64,000 nucleotides of DNA from Mytilus trossulus. Its lineage: Eukaryota; Mollusca; Bivalvia; Mytilida; Mytilidae. A program made the translations under genes and the position numbers. Of the stretch, positions 1 through 12,500 are shown one piece after another. The DNA lies in the NCBI RefSeq assembly GCF_036588685.1, contig NC_086381.1:64921436-64985435 (forward strand). Direction: 5' to 3'. Each line of letters begins with the position of its first letter. Positions within the stretch are counted from its first letter, which is position 1. The notes beneath the pieces were generated by a model. That model saw only the letters and a program-made list of their open reading frames with translations. It did no database searches and was not told where the DNA came from.

Positions 1-312
1 TTATGTCTTTCTTTCAAAAAAGAAATTACGGCCACAAATCTGAATTTTGAGCAAATATATAAAATTTCTACCTCATTTTCCTCAAAAAGTATAGCACATG
101 AAGGTATATTTTTTATTACATATTTGATTTAATCAGTTAAAAAATAGCCTATATGCAAATTATCACGAACTTGTAAATAGAGGATCAAAACTGTATCGTA
201 TGCCCTTAACTGACATAAATGTATCAGAGAAAAAAAGCAAATTTTATGTTACAATGACATGCTAACAAAACAGAAACACAATTTAAGGGAATACGATACA
301 GTAGCAGGGGCC
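1..312. repeat. R3 dispersed repeat, partial copy
   Basis: AT-rich sequence with CTGTATCGTATGCCCTTA near 191-208 and its approximate inverse (AAGGGAATACGATACAGTA) near 285-303. The same text, including a similar 'TCAAAAAGTA...CATGAAGGTA' stretch, recurs at about 4260-4460. No coding signal. Confidence 0.5.
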
Positions 313-1063
313 GGTCTCACTAATTAGCGACAACAAGAATTTTAGCGACAACAAGCGTCAACAAGCGACAAGAAGCGACAACAAGAATTATTTTAGCGAC
401 AACAAGCGACAAGAAACTATTTAGCGACAATAAAACATATTTTTTTTAAATTAAAATAATAAAGATGACAAAGCGTGGCTGAGAGTTCTACAAATAAAGC
501 ATTGAATTGACATAACAAGAGTACACTTAGAGCATAGTATTAAGCAATTGAATCAAAATATTATATTCCATATGCCCACTCCATATATATCTCCATATCT
601 CCATTCATTTATTCATACTTTGACTTTGATGAAAACATTATCTTATACATATTCTTCATATTTAGAAATAAAAAAATAAGCCCAATCTCTTTCTTCTTCA
701 CAAATGTTTAATTTCTTCATCTACCAATATACTAATATAAACTTCACAATCTCTTTCTTCCTCACAAATGTTTCATTTCGTCGTCTATCTATATAATAAA
801 ACATTTTAATTAGACATATCTGCTCGTAAATTTAAAAAAAAACATTACATACAAATTTCTTTATATCTTATATCTAATATTCAATAAAAAAAAAATGTTT
901 TATTGTCGCTAAATAGTCTTGTTGTCGCTTGTTGTCGCTAAAATAATTATTGTTGTCGCTTCTTGTCGCTTGTTGACGCTTGTTGTCGCTTCTTGACGCT
1001 TGTTGTCGCTTCTTGACGCTTGTTGTCGCTTCTTGACGCTTGTTGTCGCTAATTAGTGAGACC
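313..1063. mobile_element. Long-inverted-repeat (foldback) element with GCGACAACAA arrays
   Basis: The left end reads GGTCTCACTAATTAGCGACA and the right end is its reverse complement. Both arms are short arrays of GCGACAACAA/GCGACAAGAA units, forward at about 325-430 and reversed at about 900-1050. The AT-rich middle has no ORF. Both flanks contain GCAGGG close to the ends, but no clean target duplication can be fixed. It is probably non-autonomous; the superfamily is unknown. Confidence 0.75.
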
Positions 1064-1273
1064 CGCAGGGTCAGATAATAACGTTTTCAAAACTGTTCGT
1101 GTTGTTTTCGCGACGTTGGTAGCCAGAACGTTGTAATTTCGCGATGTTTCTAATAAGATCGTTAACATTTCGCGACGTTGCTTTAAAAAAGAAGTCATAT
1201 TTCGCGGAATATTCACTGACGTCATTAATTTTGGTTGCACAAATTTCTTAAAAGTACCTGCTAAAAAAGTGGC
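1064..1273. other. Unassigned spacer with CGCGACGTT motifs
   Basis: The motif TTCGCGA(C/T)GTT occurs three times (about 1107, 1138, 1169). There is no gene or recognisable element. The minus-strand ORF across this stretch lies antisense to the Mutator-like remnant and has no domain signature. Confidence 0.3.
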
Positions 1274-1575
1274 CATGCCGTTTCTAAAAGACGGGAAAAT
1301 ACGCCGAAAAGCAGTGAGATTAAAGGAAATACTTGAGATGTACAAAATTAAATCAAAGATCATCAAGTACAATTTTGCATAACGAAATTGAAGAAATGGT
1401 GATAGACACAGAAGAGAGTACTGACAGTATAACATGGAAAGACGGAAGAAGAATTGTGGAGCTTTTTAGTCTGGCACTATATAACTTTCAAAACTGCACG
1501 ACCCAGAGGAATCTGCTCAACGTAGAGAAAGAAAAATTGCAAGGATTGGGGTCTATCTTACTATTCGTTGCTTAA
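1274..1575 (+). pseudogene. Decayed Mutator-like transposase N-terminal fragment
   Basis: An ATG at 1274 opens a basic peptide (MPFLKDGKIRRKAVRLKEI...) that stops at about 1381. The adjacent frame, read from about 1333 to 1575, then continues with acidic residues, W-K-D-G-R-R-I-V-E-L and, about 30 residues on, G-L-G-S-I-L. The order W-x-x-GRR-(I/V)-VEL ... C ... C ... GLGS-x-L is what I remember from the N-terminal part of animal Mutator-like transposase proteins; here the cysteine spacing is poor. A frame change and an early stop mean it is broken. The identification rests on motif recall only. Confidence 0.4.
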
Positions 1576-2299
1576 ACTGTAACATGCTGAAAAACATTTT
1601 AACAATAACACAATTCGGAACAAAACGACCTGCAATAGCTAATTATGAGTATTGGTAGCTGCTTAACGTCCAGCGGCAAATATTTAATTGCACATGTATG
1701 ACATCCAAATGTAATTTTAATGAACCTTAAAGAAATGAGAAAACTTATGAACCCGTGATTAATGATAAAAATTTAACAAAATCTATGGCGCGTAGGGTGG
1801 CCGAATCGGGTTTGGTGTTGAAATCCATACCCAAAAGTCATTACTACGGCGTGTTGTACAGCTGTGCAATATTTTTCATGACGAGAACAGTTATTTTCAT
1901 TTATTGATAATGAATTTGAAGTAAAAAATACTATCTTGAATTGAAAAACATTAGAATCAAAATAGTTAAGTTTGTGTCTTTTTTTTTTTCCTTTCTTGTT
2001 TAGCATTTGGCAGCCTCCAAATTTTATGGAGAATTGTCATTGTAAGGCCAAATTTAACAGATTATCAATGAAATAGCAAAGCCGACTGCATGTGCGAGAC
2101 CCTCATAGGTGGACAAGGTCGTATAATCCCCTATTCGTAAATAAAATAATAAATAAAGAGGGTGTCTCATCCTCTTCTGGACTTGAAATTGGTACATAAA
2201 AAAATTGCCGATTTTAATTGATATTTTAAAAACATATAATATTGTATGTGTATGTAGAAAAACTGTCAATAAAAGTCCTTTAAAAAGATTTCAAAACAA
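1576..2299. other. No feature seen
   Basis: AT-rich sequence; the short ORFs on both strands have no domain signature and no splice context. Confidence 0.4.
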
Positions 2300-2577
2300 G
2301 AATGTGTCCTCAGTACACGAATGCCCCACTCGCACTATCATTTTCTATGTTCAGTGGACCTTGAAATTGGGATAAAAACTCTAATTTGGCATTGAAATTA
2401 GAAAGATAATATCATAGGGGACATGTGTACTAAGTTTAAAGTTGATTGGATTTCAACTTCATCAAAAATTACCTTGACCAAAAACTTTAACCCGAAGCGG
2501 GACAGTCGGACGGACAAACGGACGGACAAACAGACCAGAAAACATAATGCTCCTCTACTATCGTAGGTGGGGCATAA
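2300..2577 (+). repeat. R5 dispersed repeat
   Basis: Starts AAGAATGTGTCCTCAGTACA and ends with GGACGGACAAACGGACGGAC followed by ATAATGCTCCTCTACTATCG. Close copies occur at 12045-12475 and, inverted, at 62045-62340. Confidence 0.7.
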
Positions 2578-2764
2578 AAATTTATTGGTGTCTTTTTTGG
2601 TTTGAGTTTAAGCAAAATATTATGAATAGATGCAGAATTGTCACACGTTAGTTTGTTTAATTGGTTGTAATGTTCTTGTATATGAAACTGGATGTAATAG
2701 ACCAAAACGAGAAAACGCCCGTTCACATGCTGTTAAAAGGGCTTGTAATTAAATGGTGTCTTTC

Positions 2765-2990
2765 GGTATTGTTCATCATATTTGTAGTTTGTTCATTGTT
2801 TTGTACTTAAATCAGGCCGTAAGTTTCCGGTTTGAGTTGTTTTGCATTTGTCATGTAGGGGCCTTTCATAGCTTACTATGCGGTATGGGTTTTACTCATT
2901 GTTGAAGTCCGTCCGATGTCCTATAGTCGTTTAGCCATTTGGTCTCTGATTGAGATTTGCCTCATTGGTAATCATACCACGTCTTCTTAT
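2765..2990 (+). repeat. R1 dispersed repeat
   Basis: Contains AAATCAGGCCGTAAGTTTCC, TTCATAGCTTACTATGCGG and the 3' end CATACCACGTCTTCTTAT. The central CGTACGGTGACC is diverged (GTCCGATGTCC). Confidence 0.65.
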
Positions 2991-3889
2991 TTGTATAAGC
3001 ATGTCCCTATTGCACTTCAATGTATTGAGAGATAAAAATTGAAGTATCGGCAAATGTACACCAATTGCATACAGACAGATCAGAAAGTGTACACACGTTT
3101 AAACTCGTCGTATAGTTAGACGATCGGATAGACGAACAAAGTGTTTTAAATATAGCTGTACTTCCAGACAAACAAGTACGTCAATATTCATACGTCTACG
3201 CCGTAAAAAAGGTTATGTAACTTATCTATTGATAAAGACATCGTTCAATATTATTCTCTTATACCAGCTGCTGTACTTCCTCTGAAATATTATATTATAA
3301 CTTCAATTTCGGTCGATTGAGGCAATAATGGCATGAGTTAAATTGCACAAAACAGCTCTAATTATAAAACAAGAATTACTGTTTATATTTTAAATTTGAA
3401 AGATGATTATCTTTTGAATGTAAAAAAAAAATCAAAGTACGTTGGGACTTTTAAAGTTGACGATACGGTATCGGTTTTGTCATTGTTGAAGGTTATACTG
3501 TTGTCAATTTATGGTATCGCCTCACTTAATTTATAGTTGGTTCACATTTTGTCATGTCAATAATGTTGTCTATCCTCTTACAGTACATGAAGCAATTCAG
3601 AACTAATGTCGGACGGAGATGCATCTTTATACTTCTATCAGATTTTCTTTTTTGCAGTACATCTGACAAAGCAATCTGCTAGAATCCTTTTTTATAATCT
3701 TTTTTTTTTTTATTATGAAAAGGTTCCTGTTCAAATTTCGTTTCGTAAATGTTTAGCACAAATATTTTTCCATTTTATGAGTAACCATCTTATAAATTTT
3801 TATGATAAGTATCAACGCTTTGAAAAACACCTGCATATATACTTGACAGCGAACTCGTGTATGGCGGGAATGATTTAACGACGTTATTG
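2991..3889. other. No feature seen
   Basis: AT-rich intergenic DNA. A weak R1-like scrap (GGTATCGGTTTTGTCATTG) lies near 3467. The ORF at 3606-3878 is low-complexity F/Y-rich and has no supporting signal. Confidence 0.4.
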
Positions 3890-4460
3890 CGATTAAAACT
3901 TAATTTAACGTAATTTAGCGCCATACTGACAGAGGTCATAAAAAAATAAGGTAAATGGCTTTTATTTAAAAAACAAGCACATGGACCCCAATTTTTTTCT
4001 TTTGCAATCAATTAAGTACTGTTTCAAGAACACTCCGCCAAAATTTCAGGAAAAAATCAACGATCAAATTTTTTATGCACTTCCGAAAAGACGCAAAAAT
4101 ATGGTAAATTTCTTTATTTCGGATATAGCATCTAAATCCGGAACATGATGATTTGATATAACCTTAAACTTGTTTCAGTATGTTGATGCCATGGATCAAG
4201 GGAATATTTTACAGAAAACCCGGTTAGGTTATGACTTTTCGTTCAAAAGTATTGTTACTTTCTTTAAAAGTCATAATTTATGACATTACAGGGATTTTCT
4301 CCAAATATGCAAATTTCGAACCAAATTATCTCAAAAAGTAAGTCATGAAGGTACTTTTTTCTTGGCATATTTGCAAAGTACACATTGAAATTTACCTTCT
4401 ATCAAAATTTTAAGAAAAAATCAACGAGGGATCTCTACTGTATCGTATGCCCTTAAAGCT
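3890..4460. repeat. R3 dispersed repeat, longer copy
   Basis: Ends with ACTGTATCGTATGCCCTTAA and shares the 'CTCAAAAAGTA...TCATGAAGGTA' stretch with positions 60-130. No ORF. Confidence 0.5.
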
Positions 4461-4889
4461 TTTATTTACTATTTTCAACAATAAAAAAAATCTTTATAAC
4501 TTTTTAGCCCGTTATTGCCTTAAATATAATTCTAAATTACTAAATAGAAACTAAAAAGGAAATAATGTAAATATATAAATACAAAGAACTATCTTTAAAT
4601 GAAAACCAACATTTTGACTCATTTAACAACAAATCACTTATCTTCTGCTTTGAACATTTGTTTTCTCTGAACAAATTATTTTTTTCAATTTTTCTCAAAA
4701 ACAAAATATATTTTTCCAAAACCACATATTTGCTAAATTTTAAATTTTATCTGCAATATGGTTTTACAATACAGTATTAGCATAGGTGTTCTTAGTAAAA
4801 AAAATATTGATCATGTAGTTAATAGTTGTGTATCATCATAAAGATGATTTTCAGAGTTGATAAAATCTAAAGGTTGGGAGGAATTTTCC

Positions 4890-5190
4890 TAATCATGTTG
4901 TTCTCTTGCAACAGAAGCATCTTCCTGACATTTCTTTGCTGCTATTAGTCTCATTTATATTGTCATTGCCACTGTTGCCTGATTCTGGATCTTAAACTGC
5001 TATATTATCTGTATCTACTGGATGATTTGTCCAATGCTTGAATCAGGGTTCTCTTCTACCCCATCATAGTTGATGCATTTATTGAAGACCATTTTTTTCC
5101 TTTTCTTACAAAAGCTACTCCAGCAAATGGTTCAAGCTTTCCATTGAAGAAATCCACAAATAAAACTGCTAGATATTTGCCAGTAAACAT
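4890..5190 (-). pseudogene. Decayed protein-coding remnant, family unknown
   Basis: The minus strand opens at ATG 5190 with a protein-like 44-residue stretch (MFTGKYLAVLFVDFFNGKLE..., then a basic FVRKGKKW segment) ending at a TAG at 5056-5058. Further plausible coding text follows in the other two frames (INYDGVEENPDSSIGQIIQ, then an N/S-rich stretch ending MSGRCFCCK), separated by stops and frame changes. A possible 3' splice site (TTATTGCAG) lies just upstream at about 5221. This pattern fits an old gene copy with indels. I do not recognise the family. Confidence 0.35.
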
Positions 5191-6396
5191 GTTGAATGTT
5201 CAATGATTGACAGGATTATTTTTCTGCAATAAAACAGCAAGAATTTATTATTATTCTCAGGTCATCACATTGATATTTTACAATTTTGTATTATCCAATC
5301 GTTTATAAAAACTTGGTTCAATGTTTTATTTCTAATTATATAAATTATTTACCTCTTCATGCTGTAACTGTGTTAGTACAGAAAATAATATAACTGTGTT
5401 ATCAACTTTTATATGCCCCTATCAAGAAGTGCATTACAGTTTTTGCCTAATGAATCTTCAGTAAGCTTCATATATGTACATGCACACTTAAAAACCAAAT
5501 ATATAATATATCTATTTGATTATTTCATCAAATAAAATTTTCACAATTATGACACAATATGTTACGGATATTATTGCAGCATAAAGATTCTGTAACATCA
5601 CAAGATAGTGAATCTTAGACTAAATGGTCATTTTGACTTTTTAACAGTATATGCATTGTCTGAATCATTAATCATTTGGGGATGGTTAGTCTTTTAGTAT
5701 TTTCAAATCTTAAAATGTTTATTACTTTGCCTTGTGGTCTGAATGAATTGAAAGAAAAAAAAATACAATGATCAAATTTTGCTGCATCTAAAGCATTTTT
5801 TAAGCAAGTCTGGTTATGAATGACATAAATAAAGAAAAAACATTGGAACTCACCCCCCCCTTTTCCCTCCAAAAAACAAAGGACTTGTTACATTAAAGGA
5901 AAAAATCAGTACAAAGCGAGATAACTCCAATTGTTCAATTTAACTTGTATCTCATTTACTGTCTCATCTGGACATTTTTAAATAGGGTGTAGATGCAGAT
6001 TAAAATGCTGGATTTAAATCTCAATCAATTTGTCATGAACCAGATAACAAGATGCCATAAATCTATTAATTTCATGTCTATAGATCTATAAGTCTCCCTA
6101 TGTTTATATTACTTAAAATTAGATCCTAATTGATCACTTCAACAAAAGATGGAAAGCATGAATCATATTTTTGTTCTTACTGTAAGCTCAGTTCTGAGTT
6201 GGTAAACAGAGAAATGTATGATTGTTTATCAATTGAGAATCAAGGTTTTTTTTTATGAGTAAATGTGGCATAAAACTTTTTTGTTTTCAGACTGGATTTG
6301 ATGAAAATGACCTACTGTATCCTTTCTTCTTATTTTAGTATCAAGTTTTTTTTAACAACTAAATGTGGTCAAAAGCAATCAATTCAATTATTTTAC
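5191..6396. other. 3' flank of the five-exon minus-strand gene; no feature seen
   Basis: AT-rich. It should hold the 3' UTR of the gene ending at 6397, but no convincing poly(A) signal was fixed. A C-tract lies at about 5853-5860. Confidence 0.3.
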
Positions 6397-6576
6397 CTAG
6401 AAATATTCTAGTAATTTGCCCATGTCTAAGAATGTTTGTACCAACTGTCTTCTGTCTTCTTTTCTAAGAAGATTATATTCTTTGCTGTATAATATTACTG
6501 CTCCCTTGTTCTGCAAATTTCCATCACATAAATCTGTATAATATCCATCCTCTGGTTTAAAAGATGTCAGTGTCAC
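6397..6576 (-). CDS. Exon 5 (last) of the five-exon gene
   Basis: The acceptor is CTCTTTTCAG/GTGACA. The frame ends ...LLEYF then TAG. The TAG is directly followed by GTAAAA, so a donor overlapping the stop is possible, but the stop would still be read. Confidence 0.65.
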   Translation of the reverse strand: MTLTSFKPEDGYYTDLCDGNLQNKGAVILYSKEYNLLRKEDRRQLVQTFLDMGKLLEYF

Positions 6577-9500
6577 CTGAAAAGAGTATATTAAATAATT
6601 TTCGTAAACAGAAAACAACACATAGATATAGGAAGATGTGGTGTGAGTGCCAATGAGACAACTCTCCATCCAAACAACAATTCAAAAATTAAACCATTAT
6701 AGGCCTTCAACACGGAGCCTTAGCTCACACCGAACAACAAGCTATAAAGGGCCCCAAAATAACTAGTGTAAAACCATTCAAACGGGAAAACCAACGGTCT
6801 AATGCACATCTTCCTACCTAAACAAATAATTAAACAAGTTTAATTTTACAAGTTAAAAGTATGCTCCCAAAACTACGTATTTTCCTTACCCTCTCATAAT
6901 GAAGTCAGGGTATATAGTAAAGGGAATGTCCTTCCATCTGTCTGTTTGACAGTTCAGGCAATTTCACCTTTTCATACCCCTACCTAATGAAATGGAGATA
7001 TATAGTAAAGGAGGTGTCCTTCCATCAATCCATTTATCAGTTCGTGCAATTTCACCTAAACTAGTGAAGAGATTTCAACAAAATTTTTATAATCTTAACA
7101 AATTGTTCTGGTTAATATTATGTGTGCATCTCTAATCTACATCTCTTTCTATAAAACAGGTAATAACCACATAATGACACTATGCAGCTCCTGTTTTACT
7201 TTTCAATCAGAATAATTTCTGTGGTTTTTCATACTAAAATACAGACTTTTCAGTTTCATATCATTCATTCACAACTTTTACATGGATTACAATGAAACTT
7301 TCCCAGAATCTACATGGTATAATGCCATTGTACATCTTTTTCCATGTGAGTGGGAATTTTTTTTTGATTAATATCACCTTTGCGCTTAAAATTCAGACTC
7401 TGTTGGGTGAACATTTTCATAAAAACCATGATGTGGCCATAGGAACATTCATATTTGTAATGCAGTGCATGGAGGCGATAATTACTTTCACCTTAAGGAG
7501 GCTCGGGGGTATGATTTTCAGAAAAAAAAATAAACATTTATTTTTCATTACAAATTTTAATATTTACCTTAATTAGTTGTTACTTTTTCATATATGATAC
7601 AAAAATCATTCATAAAAAAACAATTCGTGTTGGCCCCAAGTGACTTTTAAAATGTAGATATTATTGAAAAAGCTCCAAATTATCTCCCTTTGGTGCAAAA
7701 ATGTCATTTTTGTTTTGCATTAAAATTGAATTTTTTTTATAACTCATCGGTGACCTATATTTTTAATTGTTGTTTTTAAGCTTTACATAAACTAAATAAT
7801 TGTAAAATTGAGGCGATTTAGTTATTTTTTTTATTTCGATATTACCGCTTTTTCTCCTATTATATAGATATAGGAAGATGTGGTGTGAGTGCCAATGAGA
7901 CAACTCTCCATCCAAATAACAATTTAAAAAGTAAACCATTATAGGTTAAAGTACGGCCTTCAACACAGAGCCTTAGTTCAACAGAAAACTAGAGGCTCCA
8001 AAGAGCCTGTGTCGCTCACCTTGGTCTATGTGAATATTAAACCAAGGACACAGATGGATTTCTGACAAAATTGTGTTTTGGTGATGGAGATGTGTTTGTA
8101 GATCTTACTTTTCTAAACATTCTTGCTGCTTGAAGTTATCTCTATCTATAATGAACTTGGCCCAATAGATTCAGTGGAATATGTTAGTGAAAATTTACAA
8201 ATTTTATGAAAATTGTTAAAAATTGACTAAAAAGGGCGACGACTCCCTAGGGGGTCAATTGACCATTTTGGTCATGTTGACTTATTTTTAGGTCTTACTT
8301 TGCTGTACATTATTGCTGCTTACAGTTTATCTCTATCTATAGTAATATTCAAGATAATAACCAAAAACAGCGGCCATCTTGGTTGGTATGCCGGGTCACC
8401 GGTCACAATTTTTAAACTAGATACACCAATGATGATTGTGGGTAAGTTGGTTGAATTTGGCCCAGTAGTTTCAGAGGAGAAGATTTTTGTAAAAGTTTAA
8501 GGACGCCGGACGACAAGTGATGAGAAAAGTTCACTTAGGTGAGCTAAAAAGGAAATTAACAAAAATGTATGCTTCTTTCAAAGGCAGATTGTGATTTTAA
8601 ATGAATGGTGATTCCATTTTTTAATTGCATTTTTCTATTAAGTATAAGATAAAGTTCATTTAAAGAAAAATATATCAAAAATCTTTAAATATGAAATAAA
8701 AATTTGATTTAGACCTAAAACATGTTGATTGGGCATCATCACACGTGACTTCAATTTTCCAAACGTACAAGACACTCATAGGTATTCAACCAACTTATAT
8801 TTGCGGATACTGTATTTCGTGTTTCTACCCAGCTAGTCAACTTTGCGGCGATTTAAATTCGCGATTTTATTATTTACTTTATGCAGTTTGATAGGGAAAC
8901 CCCAAGTTATATCTTTTCGCGACGATTTAATTACTCGTTTTTTTTCTACACACGAAAGACGCGAAAATAAATAGCTCGCCAAATTTAGTAGGTTTACAGT
9001 ATTAAACACCCCCTAATACACTTCATTTTTATCTTTGTAAGGATGTCTGTGACTTACATTTGTTCCTTGTACAAGGAATCCATACATTCCATTATTTCCA
9101 AAGACAGAGAATGGTAAAGTACATAGGAACTGTCCACCAAGTTGACCTTTCAAGGACGAATCAATGTGTGGAGCATAACATGCATTATTTGAACTTCTCA
9201 AATCATTGCCTCCATCTTCTCTGTACCTCTTCACCTGTAAATGAAAAAAAGAGTAATTCCTGCTGAATATGTGGTAGTAAAATTCAAATGTAAAATATGA
9301 TTTATGCTACATACATGTACAAGATTTTTTTTAACTTTTTCTATTCTTTGGTCTGTCAAATGTGTGTTTGGTCCATCAAATACTGTGAGTGTGCAACAAA
9401 ATACTGTAAATTGAGAAATTAATGTGAGGTTTTTATTATTGCAAAAAATGCGAATGAGTTGTAAACGCAATAATTTAAATTTCGCATTTTGAAATATTTT

Positions 9501-12500
9501 ATATGAATTAAACAGGATTTTTCTCAAATCGCAAAAACTAAACATGCTAAAATTGCATTTAAGTCTAAAATGACAAAATCACAATAATAAATGCAGGCAA
9601 TAATTTCTGATTTACAGTACACAAAAAATGCTAATTTTTTTTCACGATGTCTGAAATTGAGCTTACACTGTTTTTTTGAGACAGCTTACCTTATCTAAAG
9701 AGACTATTCTCCAGTCTGTGAACATGGTTTATGAAGACACTTATTAAAATGATTTTTGTCCATTTTTATTTCCTGCATATACACAACTGACATTGCACTT
9801 TCAATTATGATGTCAGTCCTTGCCACATTCGGTATGTATGTGCCTGTCCCAAATCTGGAGCCTGTTATTCAATGGTTGTCACTTGTTGCTGGGTTACCTG
9901 TTTGTTTTTCATTAATTTTTTTATACATTAATTGGGATGTTAGTTTTCTCATTGGAATTGTTTTACATTTTTTATTTCAGGGCCTTTTATAGCTGACTAT
10001 GTGGTATGGGCTTTTCTCATTGTTGAAGGCTGTCAGGTGACCTATAGTTATTAATTTCTGTGTCATTTAAATTTATTCTCTTGTGGGGAGTTGCCTCATT
10101 CATAATTATACCACATTTTCTCTTTTATATGTCCATTAAATGTATATATGTACAACAAAATGTATCAGTAATGTCTGCAGCAACATGAAAAATATAATAA
10201 TATTACAAGTTATTGTTTTACCTTAATGACAGCACATATCTTGTCCTCATTGACATCTGTAGGATGGCATATCAATCCATTTGGTATGGCAACAATATCT
10301 GTATCGTTAATATTTAATGAGTATTGATCAACATTTGAGCCACTCCTGCAAGAAATTATAAAATCATCAAGGTGATCTATAGATAACTCATTAACTGATT
10401 CCCTTGTCACCTTTTCTCTATAAACATGCTGCTGTTCAGTTATTGTCATTTGTCTATGTGCTTTCTTGTTTTTTATTATTTTGATTAGACTGTTGGTTTT
10501 CCAGTTTGAATGGTTTTACACTAGTCATTTTTTGGATCCTTTATAGCTTACTGTTTGGTGTGAGCCAAGGCCTTGTGTTGAAGTACTTTGGTCTACATAT
10601 ATAAAGGTTTACTTTTACAAATTGTAACTTGGATGGAGAGTTGTCTCATTGACACTCATAACACATCTTCTTATGTAAAAATAATCATGATACATTAATT
10701 TTGTTATGAAGAAATGTAACTCAACCTAACCTGGGATATAGCTACATGTATAGGTTACACTCAACCATTAAATATAATGCCACATCCATTTTATGAATGC
10801 TAATCTTAATTGGCCGTTTCTGAATCTAAAGAAGCATGGGTAATTTCATTGTTCGTACCCCAAAATGAAAATAACGTCACATCATTGATTGAATATCCAT
10901 TGTTTCTGAAATTTTTGACCAATCACGACGCTTTGGTGTACGCTTTTGAAATATTTTGAAAATATTACCCAGAATGCAATAGATTCTGAAACGGCGAATT
11001 GGTCAATGTGTTGCCGAAATATTTTCTTACAAGACACTACATCTTTTGTACATGTTGTACATGCACTCTATAGTATATGAAGGAAAAAATAGTATATATT
11101 TTGCTTAGCTCTAGTTTAAACATATTTTATTGTTCAAAATGGACTAATGAATTAGACATTAGCCTAGCTTAGCTCAAACAAACCCGGAAGTCTTTTCGAA
11201 GGTGTGATGAGACACACTTTATAGGTAAAGAATTTTTTGGCAAGGGTAGGCAGATAAGTACAATCATGTTAAGAAAAGCAACAGATTCTAATATGACGTC
11301 CTTATTACGCTTTGTAAACAAAGCCGTGTTCTAATGAGCATAAAAAATATGTTTGACACATGCGCACGAACTTACTGTGTATATAAACGTCATTTCCATC
11401 GTTATCCTTTAAAATGTAAACATTTAAGCAGCTAGCATAAACTTTTATTATATATTTATATAAAACAACATATATTTACCCTGCTCGTGGTTTTTAAACT
11501 TATCAAATATGAATTGAACTGCACAAGCTCCTAGGGGAGGAAATGGGAAAAGCCAAACGCTTTAATGGTATTTTCTTACGCTTCGACCTATAAAAACACT
11601 GCATTTGTCCTATTAGAATCGAAATAATTCCTTCATGTCATGTTCTATGCTCATTTTAACATGGGTAGGCATTATATTTGACCACATTTTACACCTCGCT
11701 AACGCTCAGTGTAAAATATCGACAAATATAATGCCTACCCATGTTAAAATGAGCATAGAGCATGACATGAAGGAATTATTTCTTAATTACGATTAAAATA
11801 CTGTGTACATGTATGACTAATAGTCCAGGCAATCTTGAATATATTTGACCCTAACCTTGAAATAATTGCAACAGAAGATTTTTAAGTTTAAATCTTCAGC
11901 ATTATTATATACCTCAAATATGCACAGAGAAAAGTCTTAAAAATCTAATTTGAGGAAATCAATAAATCATGATTTTAAAATTCCTATGGAGATTTGCATT
12001 GAAATGGGAGATAACTCTGCAAAAAAGGCAGAAATATCAATAACAAGAATGTGTCCAAAGTACATGGATTTGCACTATTATTTTCCGTGTTCAATGGACT
12101 GTGAAATTGGGTAAGAAATCTAATTTGGCATCAAAATTAGAAAGATCACACCATAGGGAACATGTATACAAGTTTCAAGTGGCTTGGACTTCAACTTCAT
12201 CAAAAACTACCATGACCAGAAACTTTAACCTGAAACTCGCACTTTCATTTTCTATGTTCAGTGGACACTAAAATTGGGGTCAAAAGTCTAATTTGGCTTT
12301 AAAATTAGAAAGATCATATCATAAGCAACATGTGTACTAAGTTTCAAGTTGATTGGACTTCAGCTTCATCAAGAACTACCTTGACCAAAAACTTTAACCT
12401 GAAACTGGACAGACGGACGGACAGACAGACCAGAAAACATAATGCCCCTCTACTATTGTAGGTGGGGCATAAAAACTTCATTTTGCGGAGTTATCTTCCT

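Noticed and set aside
1049-1435. 128-codon minus-strand ORF
   Set aside because: Runs from the inverted-repeat element edge through the antisense of the transposase remnant; composition is that of random AT-rich DNA.
7292-7576. 94-codon plus-strand ORF with hydrophobic text
   Set aside because: Antisense to the intron of the five-exon gene; no domain, and its end is an A-rich tract.
9756-9992. 78-codon ORF with several hydrophobic stretches
   Set aside because: Entirely inside a long R1 copy; other R1 copies do not keep the frame.
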